Shown here: piece after piece, positions 43,276 to 55,399 of the stretch
Position numbering within the stretch: position 1 is the first letter of the stretch
How the letters are laid out: every line of letters starts with the position of its first letter
NCBI GenBank assembly: GCA_032871835.1
Contig: CM065295.1
Span: forward strand, 25,616,501 to 25,680,500
From: Dipteronia dyeriana
Lineage: Eukaryota; Streptophyta; Magnoliopsida; Sapindales; Sapindaceae
Reading direction: 5' to 3'
Length of the DNA: 64,000 nt
Program-made: the position numbers and the translations under genes
The notes under the pieces: model-generated
Told to the model about the DNA's origin: nothing
Seen by the model: the letters and a program-made list of their open reading frames with translations, nothing else
Database searches by the model: none

Positions 43276-43437
43276 ATGCTAGACAATCAAAAAATTTAGT
43301 TCAAATTTCAACATAAATAATGTGACAAGTGACTTTTTCATTAACCACATCATCACATGTTATATGTGGTGATGACAACTCATTTACCATATCATTTATG
43401 TTAATTATTTGGATTATATAACATTACTCTATATTTA
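43276..43437 (-). mobile_element. Small palindromic MITE, copy 2 (~160 bp), inverted
   Basis: The minus strand begins AGAGTAATGTTATATAATCC, as does copy 1 on the plus strand, and ends AATTTTTTGATTGTCTAGCA. The centre contains ATGTGGTGATGACAACTC. The two halves are complementary, so RNA from it would fold. Confidence 0.7.
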
Positions 43438-43627
43438 TATTAATCATTTAAAGAATATTATTTAGGGATAATATTAAAATTTTAAAAATATATTAATTTG
43501 GGGTACAAATATAAATTTTGAAAGGTATAAATATCATCACTTTTTTTTTTTGGGGTCAAGCTTTCCTTCGAATTAAAGTGGGTATATTCATTCTTGGGCA
43601 GGCCGAACCTATTGTTAGAGTGGTGCT

Positions 43628-43752
43628 ATTTCATTGTGTAATCTCTGAACAATCAATCAAAGCATAAATAAAGGCAATTCTTCCTCAATTTTTGTCTCAT
43701 TTATTTTATTAATACTTATTGCTTTATGTGTTATTTCAATTTAATTATAATA
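43628..43752 (+). repeat. Truncated 5' LTR of the second copia
   Basis: The last ~125 bases of the 3' LTR match here (GTGTAATCTCT.ACAATCAATC, then CATTTATTTTATTAATACTTATTG and TTTCAATTTAATTATAA). The upstream ~220 bases of the LTR do not. Confidence 0.75.
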
Positions 43753-43794
43753 CGTTATCAGCACGATGCTATTATTTCCAAAACTTAAAGTTTT

Positions 43795-44180
43795 TGAATT
43801 TTATTTTCAATAGAACCTGAAGTTCCTAAATTTATTTAAAAAGCCTGAAGTTTCTGAATTTTATTTCCATTGGAACCTAAAGTTCCTAAATTTATTTTTA
43901 GAACCTGAAGCTTCTAAATTTATTACCATTGGAACCCGAAGTTCCTAAATTTATCTTTAGAAGAAGTTTCTGAATTTATTATTACTAGAACCTGAAGCTT
44001 CTAGATTTTTATTTATCAATCCTAGAATCTATAGTTCTGGATTTCGTTTCTCGCATTTTATTTACCTTTTCGTAATTTACTTTATCGCAATTTATTTACT
44101 TTTATGTAATTTTTATTTAAACAATTTGACTACTCATCCAAAAACCTGAAGTTTATGGATTTATTTATTATTACTGAAAT
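43795..44180 (+). repeat. Tandem ~29-bp repeat in the copia leader
   Basis: CCTGAAG(T/C)TTCT.AATTTATT-type units occur at 43816, 43844, 43876, 43904, 43935, about 43962 and 43991, and decayed at 44141. Spacing alternates between about 28 and 31 bases, suggesting a 60-bp higher unit. Confidence 0.8.
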
Positions 44181-44309
44181 ATGAAACTTTTGGATTCATT
44201 TACTCATAAATATTTATTTATATGTCTGAAAATTTAAATTCCTTGGATTTTTATCAGACCAGAAGTTTTGACTCCGATTGTGATTTTTAGATTACCAGAA
44301 GCTATAAAA

Positions 44310-45245
44310 ATGTCAAAAATTGCAAGCCTGAAATTTGCGGCACTAGAAGTATCTGAGGACAACTACATGTCATGGGTAATTGATGCTAAATTATTGTTAA
44401 AATCAGAAGGCTTGTATTACACCATTGAAGAAGGGGTTGAGGCAACTCAACAAGACAAGTCAAATGCTATGGTCATTATCCGTAGTCATCTACATGAAGA
44501 TCTAAAAGCCCAATACCTAACTGTCACAGAATCGGAAGTTCTATGACAAGAATTGAAAGATCGATTTGATAACTAACCCGATGTTGCGTTACCAAATGCT
44601 AGGTATCAGTGGCAACATTTATGTTTTCAAGACTAGAGGTCAGTCTCTGAGTATAACCCTGCTTTATTCAAAATCACTCACAGCTGAAATTGTGTGGTCT
44701 GGATGTAACAAAAAATGATATGTCAGAAAAAACGTTTACAACATTTCATGCCTCAAACATGATATTATAGCAGCAATATCGAGAACGTCGATTCTCAAAA
44801 TATGCAGAGTTCAAAATATGCAGAGTGAATCTCATGTCTCTTGGTTGCAGAGAAAAATAACGAACTGTTAATAAAACATCATGAATCACGCCCGACCGGC
44901 TCTACAACATTCCCAGAAGTGAATGCTAATACTATTGGGGGACATAATCGCGGCCATAGTCGTGGTCGCGGTCCTTACTGTAGTCGTGGTTGTGGTCATG
45001 GCCATGGTCGTGGTCAGGGTCGCCGCAGAGCATATGATTATTCTAATCCGGGTGGTTATAATCAAAACATTCCTCAGAAACAGAATGTTAATAAGTTCAG
45101 GCCAAAATAAAGGAAATGGTATCTAAAAGGGATCTAAGAAAGATGATGGTGTATGTTTCAGATGTGGCTGTCATAATCATTGGTCACGTACATGTCGTAC
45201 ACCCAAACATTTGGTTGAGATTTATCAAGTATCGATCAAAGGAAA
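44310..45245 (+). pseudogene. gag: gag of the second copia
   Basis: The likely start is ATG 44310 (MSKIASLKFAALEVSEDNYM), rather than the first in-frame ATG at 44268, because the conserved Gag N-terminus begins there. It continues AMVIIRSHLHEDLKAQYLTV and breaks at 44546. A Gly/Arg/His-rich segment lies at 44940-45030. The zinc knuckle CFRCGCHNHWSRTC is at about 45154-45195, followed by KHLVEIYQ. Several frames are used. Gag would package element RNA. Confidence 0.85.
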
Positions 45246-45539
45246 GGGAAAGGGGAAGGGGAAGAATCCTGAAACCAACTTCATGAAGGATTTGGATTTT
45301 ATGGATATTACTCGGTTTAATATTTCTGATTTTCTAGATGATACAAATGACAAATTGACCACTTCAATTGGTGATGTAAATATCTATACCAATTACATAC
45401 TATTTATAATATTTTTGTTATCATATGAAATGCTTATATAAATATTCCTTATATAATATATACTTTTAATCACTCTATTTAATATGCATTTTATTTTTTA
45501 TTTGTGAAGCACAACAAATATGTCTCTAAATGATAAATT

Positions 45540-47330
45540 GAGTGATGCTGAAAAGCAAGGTACATGAGATATATGTCTAGCCGACAGTGCAATGACATAC
45601 GATTTTACGGAATCATAAATACTTTCTGAATTTTAACTTTGCTTAAGGCAGATGTTAATACAATATCAGGTCTAACAGATCTGATAGAAGGCTCCGGTAG
45701 AGCCATGATATTGTTACCAAACAATATTAAAATATGTATAAATGATGCTTTATATTCAAGTAGATCCAGAAGAAATCTACTAAGTTTCAAGGATATACGA
45801 TGTAATGGATTTCATATGGAAACCATAAATGATGAGAATATCGAATATCTGTGTATTACTTCTCATAATTTAGGCCAGAAACTCATTCTCAAAAAGCTGT
45901 GTGCTCTATCATTTGGATTATATTACACTCTTATAATATGTGTAGAATTTTATGCAGCTATTGACCAGAAGTTCTCAGACCCAAAAATATTTATCCTCTG
46001 GTCGGGATCTACAATGATACAAAAAATCATTGAAAATTTTCATGGACATCCATTAAAGAACCAGAAGATTCTTTTTATCCCATGAAAATTTATGTACTGC
46101 ATGTTCACAAGGGAAATTAGTAATAAAATCATCCCAATCTAAGGTTGGTTTTGAATCCCCGTCATACCTACAAGGGATTCAATGGGACAGCTGTGGACAT
46201 ATTCATCCACCAAGAGGACCGTTCTGATATTTTATAGTCCTAGTTGATGCATCCATTAGATGATCACACGTTCGCTTATTATTGACATGTAATATTGTTT
46301 TTGTAAGATTATTTGCACAGATTATCAGGTTTCAGGCACATTTTTCCGATCATCCGATTAAATCAATACCCCTTGATAATGCTGGTGAATTTACTTCCAA
46401 GACATTTGATGAATATTGCAGATGTGTTGGGATTGATGTTGAACATCCAGTTCCACATGTTCATACTCATAATAGATTAGTAGAATCATTATTAAGCGTC
46501 TCCCAGTAATTGCAAGAAATTTATTATTACGAACACAATTACCAATTTCTGTTTGGGGACATGCTATTTTACATGATACTGCATTAATTCGTTTTCGTCC
46601 CACTGCTTATCATCAATATTCACCAGTACAACTTGTATTTGGTCATCAACCAGATATTTCTTATTTGCGTACTTTGGGTTGTGCAGTATATGTCCCAATT
46701 GCATCTACACATAGAACTATAATGGGACCCCAACGACGATTGAGAATATATGTTGGTCTAGATTCACCATCAATTATTAGATATCTGGAACCTTTAACTG
46801 GTGATTTTTTTACTGCACATCGTTTTGATAAGGGAAATTTCCCATCATTAGGAAAAGGAAAAACATCTTCTGAAGAGAAACGTGAACTTTCTTGGAAAGT
46901 CCCTAGTCTAATTCATTTTGACCCATACACTTCTCAATGTGAGAATGAAGCTTGTAAGATAGTCTATCTTCAAACAATAGCAAATCAGTTACCAAATGTT
47001 TTTATTGATGCTATTAGGGTAACAAAATCATACATCCCAGCTATTAATTTACCAGCACGGGTGATTGTTCCAGAAGAACAATCTAAACAAATGATAGCAA
47101 AAGAATCATCTTCTACATGCCAAAAACATGGTAGGCCACTCGGTTCGAAAGATATTGTTTATCGGAAAAGGAAAAAAAATTATCAGGATCATGTTCCTGA
47201 GATTATAAATAAATATACTTTCTCAAAATCAACTCCACAAGAGTTAGATGTCTCTGAAAGGACACAAGTCACTAAAGTGACAGTAACCCCTACAAGGGAA
47301 GGAATCCTTAAAGAGATTCAAGAATAAAGA
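45540..47330 (+). pseudogene. Protease end and integrase of the second copia
   Basis: CLADSAMTYDF near 45577 is the protease active site. VNTISGLTDLIEGSGRAMI and LYSSRSRRNLLSFKDIR follow, then the pre-integrase segment (IIENFHGHPLKNQKI). Integrase keeps a first Asp (WD.CGHIHPP near 46188), a second (PLDNAGEFTSKTFDEY near 46370) and a Glu (HNRLVESLL). It then breaks at 46509 and resumes at 46665 (LGCAVYVPIA) to a lysine-rich tail with GRPLGSKD near 47135. Stops make it inactive. Confidence 0.82.
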
Positions 47331-47459
47331 AATGAGGAAATTTCTATAAATTATACAAGAGAAATATGCAATCGTGAGGAAATAGTCATTGAGGATATAT
47401 TTTCATATACAGTGGCCACTGAAATTATAAATGATGATTATGAGTCTCATAGTGTTAAT

Positions 47460-49080
47460 GATTGTAGGCAAAGGTCTGATTGGCCTAAATGGAAATAAGC
47501 AATTCAAACTGAATTGAATTCATTAGCCAAACGTAAAGTATTTGGATCAATAATCCAGATGCCTGAAGACGTCAAACCTGTTGGATACAAATGAGTTTTT
47601 ATACGAAAACGTAATGAGAAAAATGAGGTAGTGTGATATAAGGCAAGACTCGTAATACAAGGTTTCTCATAGAGACCTGGTATTGATTTTGATGAGACAT
47701 ACACATCAGTAATGGATACAATTACGTTTCGATTTCTAATAAGTTTGGCTATCTTAGAAAGACTTGGCTATCTTAGAAAGACTTGAACTGTGTCTTATGG
47801 ACGTCGTAATTGCCTATCTATATGGCTTACTCGACTCAAATATTTATATGAAAATCCCTGAAGGATTTAGAATGCTGGAAGTATGCAACTCGAGACCTCA
47901 CAATTTATAACCAATTAAATTACAAAGGTCCTTGTATGGATTAAAGCAATCTGGGCTCATGTGGTATAATCGCCTCAGTGAATATTTGATTAAAGAAGGA
48001 TATATTATTAATCCTATATGCCCATGTGTCTTCATATAGAAATCAGAATCTGGATTTACTATCATAGGTGTTTATGTTGATGATATGAGTTTGATTGGAA
48101 CTCCTGGAGAGCTCTTGAAAACTGCTGAATATTTGAAAAAGGAATTTGAAATAAAAGTCATGAGAAAGACAAATTATTGTCTCGGTTTAGAGATTGAACA
48201 TAAATCAAATGGAATACTTATCCATCAATCAACATATATCGAAAAGATTTTGAAAAGATTCCATATGGATAATGCTCATCCATTGAGTACTCTTATGGTT
48301 GTTAGAACTCTAGATCCTAAGAAAGATCCATTCCAACCACTTGAAGATGGTGAAAAGATACTTGATCCTGAAGTACCATATCTTAATGCAATTGATGCTT
48401 TGTTGTATCTGGCTCAATGTACTAGATCGGACATTACATTTTCAATAAATTTGATTGTTAGATTTAGTTCAGCGGCAACTCGAAGGCATTGGAATGAGGT
48501 TAAACATCTATTTCGTTACCTTCGTGGCACGAAAGATTTAGGATTATTTTATCCAAAATCTAACAGTTTTTCAGGTTTACTTAGTTATATTGATGTCGGG
48601 TATCTGTCTGATCCCCATAAAGCTCTTTCACAAATGGGATATGTTTTTACATATAATAGCACATCAATCTTCTAGCGCTCCACAAAGCAAACTATTGTTT
48701 CTACACCATCTAATCATTCTGAGATCCTTGCACTTCATGAAACAAGTTGAGAATGTTTTTGGCTAAGGTCAGTTATTCATCATATTCAAAAGATATGTGG
48801 ATTCTCATTATCTACAGAAATACCGATACCGATATTTGAAGATAATGCGACTTATATTACTCAAGTTAGAGGAGGATATATTAAAGTAGATAGAACCAAA
48901 CATATTTTTCCTAAATTCTTCTATACTCATGAACTTCAACAGAACAAATAGATCGATGTTAAGCAAATTCGATCTACAGATAATCTTACAGTTTTGTTTA
49001 CCAAGACATTACCTACATCAACTTTTGAGAAACTGGTATATGAAATTGGCATGCTTCGGTTATGTAAATTACAGGATTGA
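47460..49080 (+). pseudogene. Reverse transcriptase and RNase H of the second copia
   Basis: PVGYKWVF-type start near 47580 (TGG is mutated to TGA), LVIQGFS, IPEGFRMLE near 47850, and the YVDDM active site at about 48069. The longest open part is 48085-48675 (LGLEIEHKSNGILIHQ, YLAQCTRSDITFSINL, RHWNEVKHLFRYLRGT). RNase H has FEDNATYITQVRGGYIK near 48835 and FTKTLPTSTFEKL near 49000. Multiple stops. It ends at TGA 49078. Confidence 0.88.
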
Positions 49081-49317
49081 AATTAAAGTTTTGATCAGGG
49101 GGAGAGCTTAATCAGGGAGAGCAAAATTTTAATGGACCTACTGTACTCTTTTTCCTTTACCGGATTTTATCCTACTGGGTTTTACCGGAAAGGTTTTAAT
49201 GAAGCAGTTCTGAACACGTCCAATATAACTCGATCCAGAAGATCATTGTATATATTTTTGCTAAGATTTTTATCCCACTGGATTTTCCTAGCAATTTAAG
49301 ATACACGTGGTGAAAAT

Positions 49318-49329
49318 CCAAAAGGGGAG
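49318..49329 (+). other. Polypurine tract of the second copia
   Basis: CCAAAAGGGGAG lies directly before the 3' LTR. Confidence 0.65.
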
Positions 49330-49469
49330 TATTATAAAATATAGTGGATTTTGCCACCACATCACCGTTAGCATTTGATGCTCTTACGTATGGAAAGAAG
49401 GCATATGTTGGCTCTTTCATGTGATGACTAGTGGCAATGTGATGTCTTCTTCTTATTGGTTACTTAAAA

Positions 49470-49514
<45 letters not shown>

Positions 49515-49674
49515 TCTTTGTTTTGAGTTTGAAATCAATCCATGAAATCTTTCACTGTGTAATCTCTACACAATCAATCAAAGCAAAACGAAAGGCAATT
49601 TCTCCCTTTATTTTCATCTCATTTATTTTATTAATACTTATTGTTATATATGTTATTTCAATTTAATTATAACA
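49330..49674 (+). repeat. 3' LTR of the second copia (345 bp)
   Basis: It starts TATTATAAAATATAG (TG has become TA) and ends TTTAATTATAACA. A (TA)n tract occupies 49472-49511. The end matches the truncated 5' LTR. Confidence 0.75.
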
Positions 49675-49816
49675 AGTGCACCTTTTTCGTATGTACAACT
49701 TTATTTTTTGACGTTTTTTAGATGTATCTTTGTTTACAACTTACAATACTTAATTTTCTCAACCCATAATATTCTTATAGATTTAGTTAGTATACAGGAA
49801 CATTAATAATATAAGG

Positions 49817-50984
49817 TATTAACGGGAAATTTACTCAAGATGAGAAATTCTAACTAAGACCCTCGAGAACACTACCATGGAGGTGGTGGCCGGGGTCGGT
49901 ACCTTTGATACCTGACCTACTTAGATAGAAACAAATGATTGAATGACAATAGCAAATGAGAGCTTTATTATCGAATACTCGTGATATACAAAAATCTCTC
50001 ATATACACTCACAATCTCTCTAGGACATAGGAATGTGGCAACTTCGTGCTTGTCGAATAGTAGATACCACGACGGCCGTGTTCTGATCACAGAATTTAGG
50101 CCCGACGTAATTCTCTCTTTCTTGCACTCGATTTCTGCCTTTATCTATTTCGTCTCTGCTTGGCCTTATTTATATCCGGTCCAAGTAGGTTTAAACTTCC
50201 CGCCACGATCCTATGAATCTGTTCCCCCCTTATCGGGGCAGGATTCGTTATTTTGAAAGTTGTTAACTTCGAATTGATAACGGATTCGATGATATCTTTG
50301 ACGAGGATAAGTTTGTTCCCTTTTTGGAATCAAACTCTTGACTTACACGCACGCGGAATTAATGTTGTTTATAACGTAGATACGATCTTGTGTGTATTCA
50401 TGGCATGATTCTTCATGGAGGTTATTGAGTTACTGCGCGTTGTCCTGTAAAGCGAGGTAAACCCATGCTTTGGTTATGTTCTCAGAAGCTCGGGGATGGT
50501 CTCGTGGGCACTTACTAGGGGTAGTGTAGTTTAGGCGAGATTCTTCTTTCATGCCTAGCAGGGACAACAGGCTTCTGGAAAGGTTGGTGGGCTTCTGGCT
50601 TAGGTTACGAGTCAAACCTGACCTCGGGAAGCCTTGGTCTGGAAGAAGCTCACTTTTGTTTGTGTCGGGCTTCGCTTCGAGTGCTTCTTGAGCTCAGGCA
50701 ATCTTTTCTCGCTTTTACGAGATGGTTTTAGAGCCCGACCCCAGGAATCGAGGTTCTGGATAGGTGATCTCGAGAAGCCCGGATTCTAGTGTTCGCGTGT
50801 GGGTTCGACCTTGACTTGCCTAGCTTCACTCCTGATGGTTCTGATGTGCGATGACCCTTCCTAGATTCTGCGGGGTAGCTCTGGGGCTTGCCCGAGGTCC
50901 CATGAATAGCGATTTCTGGCTTTAATTCGAGCTAGGAGAGTTGAAAATTTCTCTTTAACCCCTAGTCAAATTTTACTATTAACA
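49817..50984 (-). mobile_element. Solo Tat LTR, reverse strand (1168 bp)
   Basis: The minus strand starts TGTTAATAGTAAAATTTGAC and ends TTTCCCGTTAATA, matching the Tat LTR ends at 4552/7018 and 51333/52694. Flanking pentamers are TAAGG (49812-49816) and CAAGG (50985-50989), one mismatch apart, as expected for an aged 5-bp target duplication. No internal sequence is attached, so it is a product of LTR-LTR recombination. Confidence 0.82.
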
Positions 50985-51332
50985 CAAGGTTAGTTTAATA
51001 TCCTTTAGATGCACATCACCTCTTAACAAATATGATAGTGCATCTCCCTTCCAAAGTGATGGTAAGAGGTTTAAGTCCCACTATACATATTTTACAAGTA
51101 TGTGTATAGAGTTTTATTATATCTTTTAGATTTCAATCTAATGTTCTTATACGGTAGCTAAACCCTTTTCTTATTACAAATCACTTATTAATATATATAT
51201 ATATATATATATCTTAATGGGTGAGATAAATATGATTGAAAGATATATAGAACAAAATTATTTGAATAAGAAAATAATGAGTAAGATAGAACATATATAT
51301 TATGATTCAATTTTCATTTACATTTAACGTAT
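50985..51332. other. Spacer with (TA)n tract
   Basis: No gene. A TA microsatellite lies at 51188-51212. It separates the solo LTR from the Tat-C 5' LTR. Confidence 0.5.
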
Positions 51333-52694
51333 TGTCAATAGCAAAATTTGTCTAGGGGGCCAAAGAGAAATTTTCTCCCAGCTTGAACCAAAGCTCGAGT
51401 TCACCATTCATTGAACCCCGGGCGAGCCATAAAGCTACCCCGTAGAGGCGAGAAAGGGTCGTCGGGCTTCAGAACTATCAGGAATAAAGCTCTACACGAC
51501 CAGGTTGAACCCATCACGCGGACACTAGAATTTCGGTAAAGCTCGATACGCGGTTATCCAGGATTCTCGAGATCACCTATCCTGAAACCCCAATTTCTAG
51601 GGCCTGGCTGGCTCCGGAACCACCCCGTGAAAGCAAGGAAAAGCTCACCTAGCTCAGGAGGCATTTGAGGTGAAGCCCGACACAAACAAATTGAGCTACT
51701 TCCAAATCAAGGCTTCTGGAGGTCGAGATTAACTCGTAGCCTAACGAAAATCCCTTCAACCTCTACAGAAGCCCACTATCCTCTCTAGACACTAAAAGAG
51801 GGCCCGTAAAGGAATCAGATTCACGTTATAGCCATTCTCCAATTCGCTAAGGAAAACTTAAGCCTATCTGGATAAGAAAGATGAAGCCCGCCTAAATAGT
51901 GCTACCCTTAATAAGGGCCCACAAGGCCGTCTCGAGCTTTAAAGGACCAGGGAGGGCTATGATAAAGCTTTTGGGACCAGAACTAAGGTAAGAGTGTACC
52001 TCGCTCTGTGAAAAAAATGAATTTCTAACTCGATGACCTCCATGAAGAATCATGCCTTAAATACACACAAGATCATATCTACACTCCAACGAACATTAAA
52101 ACTCTGCGTATGTGTAAAACAAGAGATTGAGTCCAAAAAAGAAACAAACTAATCTCCACCAAAGATATTCTCGAATCAATGATTGTTAAAGTCAAAATCA
52201 ATGATTTTTAAATAAAAGATCCCGCCCGATAAGGAGGGAAGGGATTCAGAGAATCAAGGTGGGAGATTCACAAGTTTAAACCATCCGGGCCATGTATAAA
52301 GGTGCCCAAGCATGATTGATAGAAAAAAAGAAAAGAAAAAAAGAGAGAACCGACAAAAATGAGCGACATAGGGAGAAGAGTTATTGATAGAGTCTCCGAC
52401 CTAAATTCTGTCACCAGAACATGACCTCCACTATTGTCTACTATTCGATAGGCACGAGGTGGGCACCCTACTGAATCCTAGTAGGATTGAGAGTATTTGA
52501 GATATTTTTTTATGATATGCGTGATCTATATAAAAATAGTTATATTCTCATTTTTATTGTAATCACATTCAAATAACCACCTTTATTCGAACAGGTTAGG
52601 TACCTAAGGTATCAACCCCGGCCACCACCTACGCGGTAGTGGTCTCGAGGGTGTTAACCAGAATTTCTCACATTGAGCAAATTCTCTGTTAACA
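51333..52694 (+). repeat. 5' LTR of Tat-C (1362 bp)
   Basis: It starts TGTCAATAGCAAAATTTGTC and ends TTCTCTGTTAACA, followed five bases later by a primer-binding site. Its 3' end shares GGTAGTGGTCTCGAGGG with the Tat-B LTR. Confidence 0.85.
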
Positions 52695-52699
52695 CTTTC

Positions 52700-52725
52700 T
52701 GGCGACGTCTGTGGGAATCGAACCC
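52700..52725 (+). other. Primer-binding site of Tat-C
   Basis: TGGCGACGTCTGTGGGAATC plus GAACCCACA resembles the complement of a tRNA acceptor stem plus T-arm (GGGTTCGATTCCC on the tRNA). I cannot name the tRNA. It differs from the PBS of Tat-A. Confidence 0.65.
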
Positions 52726-52754
52726 ACACCGTAATTTTTACACTTACAAGCTTA

Positions 52755-54480
52755 TTGTTTTGCAGTCATCATGAGGCTCCGCTCTTTTCAAGGATAGCCC
52801 AAAACATCGAGACATCAATCTGCCCCCTTATCCATAAAAGGCAGAAAAAAGGAAAGAATTCCAAGCACCATATGCCAGCCTTGCATCAGCCAGGTGCAGA
52901 GCGGGCTCCAACTCCTCTGGCGATGGACTCAACTGTGATCAATCAACGTGCATCAACCATTATGGAAAATGTTTGCCTCCGTCTGACTGCAGAAGGAATT
53001 GATCTTCAACTGGCAGATCTGGGAATCTGAGGAGAAGCGAGTCAACCCGCTGCTAGGCAGCCTGCTTTAGATCGGTTAGAACCCCCTACCGATCCCTGCC
53101 TACCATAGGACAGGGCCTACAACTTCCATCGAGGAAAGGCTAGGGCCCATGCCACCAGTCCCGGACAGGCCGACCAACTACAACCTAGGCAAGTTTAGTC
53201 GGCAACCTACGTTCTGCCAAGGGCTCCTTACAACCCTCTTCGATCGACGACTTCCAAAAGAGAACCTCGAGCTAAAGCCGGAGGTAGCCGGCAAACTGTG
53301 CAAGTAGACCTAGTCCTTGAGGACGATAAAATGGAAGTATCTAGCTTATCGGGGGATTTTGACAGCGAGAGCTCCTAGGTCGACTCTAAGAAGCACGGAA
53401 ATAAGCGCTTGAGAAACCAGCTGGCCAAGATATATGAGGAAATCTAGCAGCTGAAAAGAGGGAAGGGTAAGGAGGTCAAAAGGACACCCTGAGCATGATG
53501 AACGTCCCCTTTACTAGAAGAATCTGGGAGGCAGAGCTCCCACCAAAATTTAAGATGCCATCAGTTTAAGCCATTTGGAGAGTTTCGTCCAATAGATGGA
53601 AGTCCTGAACACAACCAGAGCCGCTATGTGCTGGATCTCAACTACGCTAACCAACTACGCCAGGACCTGGTTCAGAAGCTACCTACGGGCAGTGTGGACT
53701 CCTTCACAAAGCTGTCAACTGATTTCTGCTCGTAATTCCGATGAGTCAAACCCCTAATGAAAGATCCTACCCACTTGCAGTTTGTGATTCAGGAGAATGG
53801 GAAACCCTCCAGGCTTACGTGGAGTGGTTCTACAAGGAAGTCATCTAGATGGAGGTCTTCACTGATAAAGATACCCTTGCCAATTTCAGGCGGAATCTGT
53901 GGGCGGGTAAACTATTCAGATCCTTTGCCAAACGACCACCAGAGACCTACCAAGAGGCCTATGATTGGGCTCTAGAGCAAGTCAAAGTTGATGAACAGCT
54001 CAAGGTCAAAATGGAGCATGACGACATGAGAACAGCAAAATGACAAAAGAAGAAAACTCTCAAACCTGAACCAGATCAGAAAAATCATAACAAACCTCCC
54101 AACAAGTCAACCTTCCGTTTTCCTATTTCTTAACCAAGCAAGAAAGGTACCCAGCAAGGCAAACCCCTCTGCGGACTTCACTTCCTCCCAGAACAGTAAC
54201 CCCTATCACGGGAGATGAGAGAGGTCATACACCCTCTTAAATACATCCTGTGAAACAATCTACCTCGCCATCCGGGATAAGGGGTTACTACAGAAGCCCA
54301 CACCCATGAAAGCCCCCGTCGATAGGAGGAACATGTATAAGTACTGTGACTTTCATGAAAATGTGAGCTACAACACTTCATAGTGCTATAACCTACGCAA
54401 CTAGATCGAGGCTCTGATAAGGGGAGGATGATTGATAGAGTTCTTGCAGCAAGTTAAGGACAACATTCAGACTTGGAAGG
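52755..54480 (+). pseudogene. gag: gag of Tat-C
   Basis: The N-terminal piece at 52755-53030 includes STIMENVCLRLTAEGIDLQL. Decayed middle. The Gag core is near 53740-54043, with a frame change into VFTDKDTLANFRRNLWAGKL and RPPETYQEAYDWALEQV, typical of Tat Gag. A degenerate zinc-finger-like segment lies near 54333 (YKYCDFHENVSYNTS, with a stop before the final Cys). Many stops. Confidence 0.8.
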
Positions 54481-54758
54481 AGGTGCAAGCTGAGATCCGT
54501 GAGCACACCGAGAGGAGAAAAAGGGAGCAAATGGATCTGATGCAACAAATCCAGGTGATACATACCATCAGTGGAGGTCTTACATTGGCTGGCGCCTCCA
54601 GTAATTCTAGGAAAAACCATACGAAGAAGGTCCCTCGTGTAGATGAAGGGCAAGGTATCTTTAAGGTCGACTAGAGCCCAACTAACCCTTCCCAGTCGGT
54701 GCAGATTATTTTCACCGAGGTGGATGTTTACAACACCGTGTAACCTCATGATGATCCC

Positions 54759-55331
54759 ATGGTGGTCATGGTACAAATTGCCAACTGCATGGTCCATCGT
54801 GTGCTTGTTGACACAGGCAGTAGCGTCGACATCCTCTTCAAAGATACATTGGAAAAACTGAACTTGAAACAGTGGTGTTGCAATAGCTGCACAACCCCGT
54901 TGAAAGGATTTACTAGGGACTCGATTATACCTGTAGGGTCGAAGATCCTTCCAGTAATCATAGGAACATCCCCCCATCCAGCAAAATATCATGACATACT
55001 TCGTGGTGGTGGATACCCCATAGCCTACAATGAGATATTAGGAAGACCTTTCTTGTCATCCTTGAAAGGGGTCTTATCCATTTACCCCAACATCCTAAAG
55101 TTTCCAGTAGGACACAAAGTTTCCAGGAAGTGTTATGCAGTGTCTGCTAACCTGACAGCTTTAGCGAAACAGTTTGCTCAGGTTACGACGATACAGGATG
55201 GGGTAAACCCCGAGACGACCCTGAAGGATGTAAAGCCGGTAAATCACCTAGAGAACGATCCCAAGATTCCAGACAAAGAGAAGCAGATCAGAGCAGGGAA
55301 TGAGCCAGCGGGCATCCAGTGGTTGAGCTAG
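54759..55331 (+). pseudogene. Aspartic protease of Tat-C
   Basis: An open frame of 190 residues. VLVDTGSSVDILF is the active site, YNEILGRPFLSSLKGV is the conserved C-terminal segment, and a charged linker follows. The active Asp-Thr-Gly is intact. It precedes RT after a short gap with a stop. Confidence 0.85.
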
Positions 55332-55399
55332 AAGAGATACCCATCCGGGTGGATGACCGCTCGAAGGTCGTTAAGATCGGAGTAACCCTCTAACCGGGA

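Larger units (their letters stand above)
43628..49674 (+). mobile_element. Second Ty1/copia element with truncated 5' LTR
   Basis: Order: partial 5' LTR (43628-43752), a leader with GTTATCAGCACGATG right after it, a repeat-rich leader, gag, protease, integrase, RT, RNase H, polypurine tract and 3' LTR (49330-49674). It is the same family as the split copia at 7019-20520. Many stops and frameshifts; not autonomous. Confidence 0.88.

Noticed and set aside
54393..54992. - strand 199-residue open frame
   Set aside because: It overlaps the Tat-C gag end and protease in antisense. No motif was recognised, and the sense frame has the protease active site.
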